NCBI GenBank assembly: GCA_964519595.1 | Contig: CAZFJN010000028.1 | Span: forward strand, 1 to 27,366 | Length of the DNA: 27,366 bases | From: JANRKF01 sp964519595 | Lineage (GTDB): Bacteria > Pseudomonadota > Alphaproteobacteria > Rickettsiales > SXRF01 | Direction of reading: 5' to 3' | In this document: piece by piece, positions 22,487-27,366 of the stretch | Layout of the letters: each line of letters starts with the position of its first letter | How positions within the stretch are numbered: position 1 is the first letter of the stretch | Translations under genes and position numbers: made by a program | Notes under the pieces: model-generated | What the model was told of the DNA's origin: nothing | Databases searched by the model: none | The model's input: the letters and a program-made list of their open reading frames with translations, nothing else

Positions 22487-22863
22487 ATGGCTATTTGCTT
22501 GATACACATGTGTTATTGTGGTGGGCGGAAGATCAATTCTCGATCAGTGAAGAAGCCAGGCTGGCGATAAGCTCTGCTTATAGCAGCGTATTTGTCAGTA
22601 TGGTGACGGCGTGGGAAATGTCTATCAAAAAGCGGCTTGGCAAATTACATTCTCCTATGTCGGCGCAGGATATTATAGAGCGCGGCAGATTAACGGCACT
22701 GCCAATAAGCTTTGCACACACGCATGTGCTTGAAACATTGCCGCTTCTGCATCGAGATCCTTTCGACCGGATGCTGGTAGCACAAGCGCAGGCGGAGAAG
22801 CTGACACTGATCACACGCGATAGCGACATACTGCGCTATGATATCAAAAGCATCGTCGCCTAA
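22483..22863 (+). CDS. PIN-domain toxin, COG3744-type VapC
   Basis: A 126-residue PIN-domain RNase. Acidic positions Asp7 (LLDTHVLLWW), Glu45 (AWEMSIKKRLGKL), Asp95 (HRDPFDRMLVAQA) and Asp113 (TRDSDILRY) are all present, and the LLDTHVLLWW start marks the COG3744 branch. It is the toxin of the pair with the Phd-like antitoxin before it. Length is normal and the gene looks intact. The following 470 bases contain no strongly supported gene on this strand. Confidence 0.92.
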   Translation: MNGYLLDTHVLLWWAEDQFSISEEARLAISSAYSSVFVSMVTAWEMSIKKRLGKLHSPMSAQDIIERGRLTALPISFAHTHVLETLPLLHRDPFDRMLVAQAQAEKLTLITRDSDILRYDIKSIVA

Positions 22864-22871
22864 AAATGCTC

Positions 22872-23144
22872 TCAACGGCTACGATTACTCGGACCACGCT
22901 CAGTATCTGGATTATTTGCATCACTTTTGTCCAGAAAATAATCTGAGTTTACAATTTTTTCTGGCTTTACAGTTTCTGTCCAATCTTTGCTTCTTTGGTC
23001 ATCAGTTGGTGGCAGACTTATACCAGAAACCACTTCAATTTTATCACCATTTTTGGTATCTGTAACTGGAGTGTTACCATGCTCGCCAATCTGTCCGCCT
23101 TCTTCTGCTGGTTCAGTTCTTCCAATTGTCATAACCCCTCGCAT
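22872..23144 (-). CDS. Possible small hydrophilic protein
   Basis: A 90-residue frame without recognised family, rich in Asp, Glu, Lys, Gly, Thr and Pro (GRTEPAEEGGQIGEHGN, TVKPEKIVNSDYFLDKSD). The composition looks like a real disordered protein rather than a chance frame, and no better gene fills 22864-23336. A promoter-like TTGAAA, 17 bases, TAAGAT lies at the right place upstream on the same strand. Against it, no good ribosome site precedes the ATG at 23144 or the next ATG at 23132 (AGGGG is only two bases from the latter). It is convergent with the toxin gene, ending eight bases past its stop. Confidence 0.45.
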   Translation of the reverse strand: MRGVMTIGRTEPAEEGGQIGEHGNTPVTDTKNGDKIEVVSGISLPPTDDQRSKDWTETVKPEKIVNSDYFLDKSDANNPDTERGPSNRSR

Positions 23145-23175
23145 AATCAAATTATGTTAATTCTAAAAGCAAGAC

Positions 23176-23204
23176 ATCTTAACTTATATTTAAATATATT
23201 TCAA
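23176..23204 (-). promoter_or_regulatory. Possible promoter of the small hydrophilic gene
   Basis: On the minus strand TTGAAA (23204-23199) and TAAGAT (23181-23176) are 17 bases apart, about 32 bases before the first ATG. The DNA is AT-rich, so chance occurrence is possible. Confidence 0.4.
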
Positions 23205-23336
23205 TTGCCATTTTTCCTGTAAAAACCCTGCCAAAAAAATTCCCGCATTATCAAAATATTAATAATATATGGTATTATGTAGCATAGTGTTATGTTTCTG
23301 CAAGCATGGATGATTTAATTTTTATGGTGTTTTTCT

Positions 23337-23819
23337 GTGAATAATCAAACTATTAGCAAGGCTGATAATAAAGCGCCTTCTGAGCTTCATCATCGTTCGC
23401 ATGAGCGGTTTCTGCAATATTGGAACAAGCTGCGCGGCGAGCGTGCTTTTCCGCGTGAATCGGAAATAGATCCTGATGATATTACTGATATCTGGGAATC
23501 ATGTTTTCTGATCAGCAATGATGATGTTACGCGCCGTCTTGGTTATCGTTATAGCTTTCTCGGCAATGATCTGGTTGGCGCATTTGGCGATGATATAACC
23601 AACCATGATACCGCCTTGCGGCTGCTTTCCACCTCACGCGTGCCGAATGCGCGCAAATTTGATGAGGTATTGACGGCAAAACATCCGGTTACTGATGAAG
23701 GTGACTTCATCAACCTTATGGGAATTAATATTCGCTACAGAGCATGTCTGTTGCCGCTTGGTTTGGAAAATGGCGAGGTTACGCACATTATGGGCTGTAT
23801 GCGCTGGAGAGTATATTGA
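23337..23819 (+). CDS. PAS_5-like domain protein
   Basis: A 160-residue protein resembling the PAS_5 family (alphaproteobacterial PAS-fold proteins without an output domain). The N-terminal block RFLQYWNKLRGERAFPRESEIDP (about residues 24-46) and DDITDIWESCFLI, RYSFLGNDLV match the family pattern; the end, LLPLGLENGEVTHIMGCMRWR, fits the last strands. The start is GTG at 23337, since the family begins shortly before the first block. The function is unknown; a sensor or adaptor role is assumed from the fold. The stop TGA overlaps the ATG of the next gene by one base, so the two are an operon. Confidence 0.82.
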   Translation: MNNQTISKADNKAPSELHHRSHERFLQYWNKLRGERAFPRESEIDPDDITDIWESCFLISNDDVTRRLGYRYSFLGNDLVGAFGDDITNHDTALRLLSTSRVPNARKFDEVLTAKHPVTDEGDFINLMGINIRYRACLLPLGLENGEVTHIMGCMRWRVY

Positions 23820-24082
23820 TGCAGCAGGAGCAACCAGGAAATTTTGAACAATTGCCGCTGGCGCGCGCCGAAATGCCGATATTGGTAGCCGGAAATTACC
23901 GTGTTTATTCTGATGCGCGGCAGTTTACGCGCGTGCAGGCTGATTCAGCGGTTCATGCGCTGGAGGCAAGCGGCCTCATGAGCGCGGTAAAAATCGAACG
24001 CGAAGCTTTGCATAAGAACACTTTAATTCCGCCGCATTATGCCGCGCAGCAAAATTCAGCTGCTTCCGCGCAGAATTCTTAG
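23819..24082 (+). CDS. Small protein coupled to the PAS_5 gene
   Basis: An 87-residue protein with no family I recognise. It starts at ATG 23819, overlapping the PAS gene stop by one base, and has no separate ribosome site, which suggests coupled translation. The middle (PILVAGNYRVYSDARQFTRVQADSAVHALEASG in part) looks like a compact alpha/beta unit, and the C-terminal tail is low in complexity (QQNSAASAQNS). The stop TAG (24080-24082) overlaps the first bases of the fold-back element, so the element may have truncated or re-ended an older, longer protein. Confidence 0.6.
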   Translation: MQQEQPGNFEQLPLARAEMPILVAGNYRVYSDARQFTRVQADSAVHALEASGLMSAVKIEREALHKNTLIPPHYAAQQNSAASAQNS

Positions 24083-24242
24083 AGTCTGTGACGATTTATC
24101 TTTTGAGAGTATTTTTGAGGAATTTTGGTGATGTTTTAGGAGAAAAACGCAGTTCGTAGTGGTGCTACGGACAAGTTTTTCTCCGACAAACAGCAGCAAA
24201 ATAACCAAAAAGACACCAAAATGATAATTCGTCACAGGCTCT
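24081..24242. mobile_element. Fold-back MITE-like element, 162 bp
   Basis: The whole segment is an imperfect palindrome. The ends, AGAGTCTGTGACGATTTATC at left and AGAGCCTGTGACGAATTATC inverted at right, differ at two of 20 bases. Arms of 68 bases (24081-24148 and 24175-24242) meet at a perfect inner stem GGAGAAAAAC/GTTTTTCTCC, and the 26-base centre can fold again (GTTCGTAG at 24152 with CTACGGAC at 24165). No transposase frame is present. A target duplication could not be defined. It fills the gap between two convergent gene groups. Confidence 0.75.
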
Positions 24243-24260
24243 TAAACAATCACCAGCTTA

Positions 24261-24569
24261 TTATTTTTGTTCTGCCGCTTCTTCCACATCATGGTCAAAG
24301 CCGTAATAGGCTTTTATTTTGGCTTTTATTTCTGCGTCTGGTTCGCCCTCGCCTTTTTCAACCACTACAGCAAAATGCGGAATATCGCCGCATTTAAGGC
24401 AGCGGAGCATTTCTTCATGGAGAAGGCTGCTGGCGATTGCGTAGAAATAGAGTTTTTTGCCGCTGGCTTTATTTTTTGCTGGTATGTAATAGACATGAAT
24501 TTTTTTTGCCGCCTCATATTTGGCGCGATAATGTGGCAGGCGTTCTACCATGAATTCATCGTCAGTCAT
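24261..24569 (-). CDS. Small CxxC protein overlapping valS
   Basis: A 102-residue protein of unknown function. It has a CxxC pair at Cys57/Cys60 (RCLKCGDIPH), a central strand-helix region (KLYFYAIASSLLHEEML) and an acidic C-terminus (DHDVEEAAEQK). The motif may bind metal or be redox active, but two cysteines alone are weak evidence. The ATG overlaps the valS stop as ATGA (24566-24569), so it should be translated with the synthetase. No membrane segment or signal peptide is present. The closeness to valS could mean a role in translation, but I know no family that supports it. Confidence 0.7.
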   Translation of the reverse strand: MTDDEFMVERLPHYRAKYEAAKKIHVYYIPAKNKASGKKLYFYAIASSLLHEEMLRCLKCGDIPHFAVVVEKGEGEPDAEIKAKIKAYYGFDHDVEEAAEQK

Positions 24570-27280
24570 GATTTTGTGCGCTCAAGCGATGTTGCTAAAT
24601 CGTTAATCTGCATCTTGACAACATGTTTGGAAAGATCAGGATTTCCGGGCGCTGATAAAATATTTCCTTCGAGAATTTCCTCGGCATTATGAGCGCTGTT
24701 GCGTTTTATGGTTTCGATTTTTGCCAGCTCTACGCTTACTTCAAAAGCGCCGTTGCGCGAAATATATTGCAAACCGGAAACTTCGCTTTCTACAATTTCA
24801 TGCACAGAGCCGGCGGCCTTTAAATCGTCCATTACGCCGGAAAGTTCAGCAAAAGCAATATTCGCTTTGGCAGTTACAAAAATACGAACACGCGCAACCG
24901 GAGCTTTGATAGAAACTCCGGCTTCCGACTTTGCCTTGCGGATAATTTCCAGAATATCAACGGCCGCTATTGACACAGCTTCTGCTGCTTCATCGTAGAC
25001 ATAACGGCCAGCGTCCGGCCATTTGCCACGCGCATGTACTGAGCCGTTATCAGGAAAAACCTTAGTGTAAATTTCCTCTGTTACATGCACCACAAACGGC
25101 GCAAAAAGCCGCAAAACCGCATCAAGACATTTAAGCAGGCTGGAAAGAGCTGAATATTGCGCTTGTTTATTACCGCCTTCTGATGAATAGGCTCTGGCTT
25201 TTACCAGCTCCAGATAATTATCACAGAAATCATTCCAGAAGAAATCCTCTATTTCCATGCGCGCGTCGCAATATTCAAATTTATCAAAAGCGGCGCTGGC
25301 TTTGGAAATTGTGCGGTTAAGCCGTGATAAAATCCACTTATCAAGCGTATTTGTAATTGGCGCGGAATCAATATCTTTTAACATTTCCGCATAGGTTTTT
25401 CCGCTATTTGCCGACTGATTAATAACCTGCATGATAAAGTTGCTGGCATTCCACAGCTTGCCAACAAGCTTGCGGCCAATTTTGAGCAGCTCTTCAGAAA
25501 ACGCCGTATCAGTTGCCAGGCGCGAGGTTGATGTCCAGTAACGTACAGCATCAGCGCCGCTATCTTGAATAAGCGCAACCGGAGTTACCACATTGCCTTT
25601 TGATTTGCTCATTTTGCTTTTATCAGCAGCTAAGCACCAGCCGGAAATCATGATATTTTTCCACGGCACAGAATTGCTGTGCAAATGCGCTTTGGTGATA
25701 GTATAAAAAGCCCAGCTGCGGATTATTTCATGCGCTTGCGGACGAAGATCAGCCGGAAAAAGTTTTCCATCAGCTACTGGAAATTTTTCCGCATCAGCTT
25801 TGCAGGAATTTATCTGCGGCGTTATTGAGCTGGTTGCCCAAGTGTCCATAACATCAATGTCAGCAGTTACTTCATCAGCCAAATAGCCTTTTGGCAAATC
25901 ACGCAGCGGATCAACCGGCAATTGTGAAAACTCGGCATAAAGCGCCTTGCCTTCCTCGCCGCTGCGCTTTGAATACCAGACTGGAAAAGGAACGCCAAAA
26001 AAACGTTGCCTGGAAATGCACCAGTCTTCACGAAGGCCTTCAATCCATTGATCAAGGCGGATTTTCATATGCGGCGGATGCCAGCTAACCGCATCGCCTT
26101 TGGCTTTTAGCGCCTCTTTTTTGTCGATAATTCTGATGAACCATTGCGAGGTCGGAATTATTTCAATAGGATTTCCGCTGCGTTCAGCGCATTTAACATT
26201 ATGCACAATGTCTTTTCTGGAAATAAGCGCGCCTGCCGCCTGCAGAAGATTTATTGATTTTTCGCGCGCCTGCTTTGGTTTTAAACCTTGTATTTCCGCA
26301 GCTACTGGCAATGAAGAATATTCCGCTAAATCAATTTTTCCGTCTTTTCCTAAAATAGCGCGCATTGGCAGATTATATTTTCGCCACCATTCTTTGTCAG
26401 TATCATCACCGAATGTGCAGCACATTACCAAGCCAGTTCCGAATTCTTTATCAACTGCCTCATCAGCAATCAGCGGAACTCGCGCGCCAAATAACGGCGT
26501 TATCGCATAAGCATTTTTATATTTTCCAGCGTTTTTATCTTCCGGATGATACATAACCGCAACGCAAGCCGCCAGCAATTCCGGCCTGGTAGTGGCGATT
26601 GTGATTTCTTTGGAAGTTTCTTTGGAAGTTTCTTTAGCAGCTTCTTCTTTTGTATTTTTATCCTGCTCAAGCGCGAATTTAATTTCCACCATCACGCCTT
26701 GCATTTCTTTATTTTCAATTTCCGCAGTGGCGATTGCGGTTTGATCAACCCAGTCCCAGTAGCCCGGACGAAAATCACGGTAACATTCATTCTTCGCAAC
26801 CAGATCAAGAAAAGAAGCCTGCGAGAGAGCGATAACGCGGTCACTTACTGTTTGATAAAGCTGATTCCAGTCAACGCTCAGCGCAATGCTGGTAAAGAGC
26901 TGGCGGAATTCTTCCTCGGCATTTGTTACCACTTTGCGGCATAAGGCAACGAATTCCTCGCGCTTCATCGAACTGCCGCGCACATTTTCTATTTTTTCCA
27001 CCAGCCGCTCAGTCGGCAGACCATTATCATCAAATCCCATTGGATAAAATACATCAAAGCCGCGCATCCGCTTATATCTGGCAATAAAATCCGCCTGAGT
27101 GTATGAAAACACATGCCCCATATGCAGCACGCCTGATACAGTCGGCGGCGGCGTGTCGATTACAAAAGTTTCAGTTTTCGCCTTGTCATTGCGGAAATTA
27201 TAAACACCAGTTTCCTGCCACTTTTTCTGCCATAGCGGTTCGGAAATTTTATGATCATATTGTTTTGGAAGTTGTGACAT
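24566..27280 (-). CDS. valS: Valyl-tRNA synthetase, archaeal-like type 2
   Basis: A 904-residue class I synthetase that charges tRNA-Val. The HIGH motif is HMGH (residues 53-56) in PPPTVSGVLHMGHVFSYTQ, and the KMSKS motif is exact at 556-560. The segment FYPMGFDDNGLPTERLVEK (about 78-96) marks the archaeal-like (type 2) form known from Rickettsia, rather than the usual bacterial form with a GTDHAG-type block. An editing domain (ATTRPELL about 229-236) follows a short low-complexity insert, TKEEAAKETSKETSKE, encoded by a 12-bp DNA repeat. The start is ATG 27280; a GTG 18 bases earlier is possible, and neither has a strong ribosome site. The 102-residue gene overlaps its stop. Confidence 0.96.
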   Translation of the reverse strand: MSQLPKQYDHKISEPLWQKKWQETGVYNFRNDKAKTETFVIDTPPPTVSGVLHMGHVFSYTQADFIARYKRMRGFDVFYPMGFDDNGLPTERLVEKIENVRGSSMKREEFVALCRKVVTNAEEEFRQLFTSIALSVDWNQLYQTVSDRVIALSQASFLDLVAKNECYRDFRPGYWDWVDQTAIATAEIENKEMQGVMVEIKFALEQDKNTKEEAAKETSKETSKEITIATTRPELLAACVAVMYHPEDKNAGKYKNAYAITPLFGARVPLIADEAVDKEFGTGLVMCCTFGDDTDKEWWRKYNLPMRAILGKDGKIDLAEYSSLPVAAEIQGLKPKQAREKSINLLQAAGALISRKDIVHNVKCAERSGNPIEIIPTSQWFIRIIDKKEALKAKGDAVSWHPPHMKIRLDQWIEGLREDWCISRQRFFGVPFPVWYSKRSGEEGKALYAEFSQLPVDPLRDLPKGYLADEVTADIDVMDTWATSSITPQINSCKADAEKFPVADGKLFPADLRPQAHEIIRSWAFYTITKAHLHSNSVPWKNIMISGWCLAADKSKMSKSKGNVVTPVALIQDSGADAVRYWTSTSRLATDTAFSEELLKIGRKLVGKLWNASNFIMQVINQSANSGKTYAEMLKDIDSAPITNTLDKWILSRLNRTISKASAAFDKFEYCDARMEIEDFFWNDFCDNYLELVKARAYSSEGGNKQAQYSALSSLLKCLDAVLRLFAPFVVHVTEEIYTKVFPDNGSVHARGKWPDAGRYVYDEAAEAVSIAAVDILEIIRKAKSEAGVSIKAPVARVRIFVTAKANIAFAELSGVMDDLKAAGSVHEIVESEVSGLQYISRNGAFEVSVELAKIETIKRNSAHNAEEILEGNILSAPGNPDLSKHVVKMQINDLATSLERTKS
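26605..26640. repeat. 12-bp in-frame tandem repeat in valS
   Basis: TTTCTTTGGAAG occurs at 26605-26616 and 26617-26628, with the variant TTTCTTTAGCAG at 26629-26640. It encodes the KETS units before the editing domain. The 12-bp period keeps the frame. Confidence 0.9.
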
Positions 27281-27307
27281 GCCGGAAAAATAGCTCACCG
27301 CGCGGCT

Positions 27308-27366
27308 CTAGGCAAGAAAAGACTCAGCCTGCTCTATTAATTTTGCTATTATTTCTTTAACTGGCT
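27308..27366 (-). CDS. 3' end of an upstream gene, partial
   Basis: A minus-strand frame enters from the window edge and ends at TAG (27310-27308), giving the last 18 residues PVKEIIAKLIEQAESFLA. The amphipathic helix pattern looks like a true protein end, and the spacing to valS (27 bases to the ATG) fits a shared operon. The product cannot be named from so little. Confidence 0.5.
   Translation of the reverse strand, partial: PVKEIIAKLIEQAESFLA

Noticed and set aside
24117..24190. Simple terminator after the PAS operon
   Set aside because: The hairpin is the centre of a full-length 162-bp palindrome without a defined T-tract, so it is better described as a fold-back element, although it may end transcripts.
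1..27366. tRNA or rRNA genes and complete insertion sequences
   Set aside because: No cloverleaf, rRNA-like stretch or transposase frame was recognised by eye; a covariance search would be needed to be certain.

Overview
The window reads as a stretch of an alphaproteobacterial chromosome with moderate base composition and a dense load of short repeats. The lineage call rests on four things: the order rpsP-rimM-trmD-rplS followed by leuC-leuD-leuB, the order cysE-iscR-cysteine desulfurase, a PAS_5-like protein of the kind almost confined to Alphaproteobacteria, and a valyl-tRNA synthetase of the archaeal-like (type 2) form known from Rickettsia. Leucine, cysteine, pyrimidine and aspartate-family biosynthesis genes argue against a strongly reduced obligate parasite. 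A eukaryote-like ankyrin-type repeat protein hints at contact with hosts or predators. The genus cannot be named from this sequence.

Layout. 1-700: a repeat fragment, a membrane-anchored Ala/Pro/Glu-rich protein and a strong terminator. 713-1971: a J-domain protein and a convergent acyltransferase. 1972-2681: a repeat-rich gap with a 137-bp tandem duplication. 2682-8032, plus strand: ribosomal protein S16, RimM, TrmD, L19, then LeuC, LeuD and LeuB. 8064-10369, minus strand: CysE and an IscR-cysteine desulfurase fusion whose linker is a heptanucleotide repeat array. 10528-14350, plus strand: an alpha/beta hydrolase, an HVO_A0114-like regulator and the large ankyrin-like gene. 14347-20611, minus strand: pyrB, DUF3800, an ArnT/PMT-like membrane protein, a Phd/VapC toxin-antitoxin pair, pyrC, pyrF. 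20855-21889, minus strand: asd. 22158-22863: a second toxin-antitoxin pair with a near-consensus promoter and palindromic operator. 23337-24242: the PAS_5 gene, a small partner and a fold-back element. 24261-27280, minus strand: valS and a small overlapping gene. The last bases hold the 3' end of another minus-strand gene.

How it fits together. The plus-strand block links ribosome and tRNA maturation to leucine synthesis. CysE makes O-acetylserine for cysteine, and the adjacent fusion senses Fe-S status and draws sulfur from cysteine. The pyrimidine genes look like one transcription unit that has been opened between pyrB and pyrC by accessory genes, several of which are joined by 4-nt ATGA overlaps. 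The least explained items are the repeat-linked IscR-desulfurase fusion, the ankyrin-like protein with an unrecognised C-terminal half, a possible small RNA at 18751-18860, and a family of degenerate heptamer repeats seen at three loci. No tRNA, rRNA, CRISPR array or complete insertion sequence was recognised.
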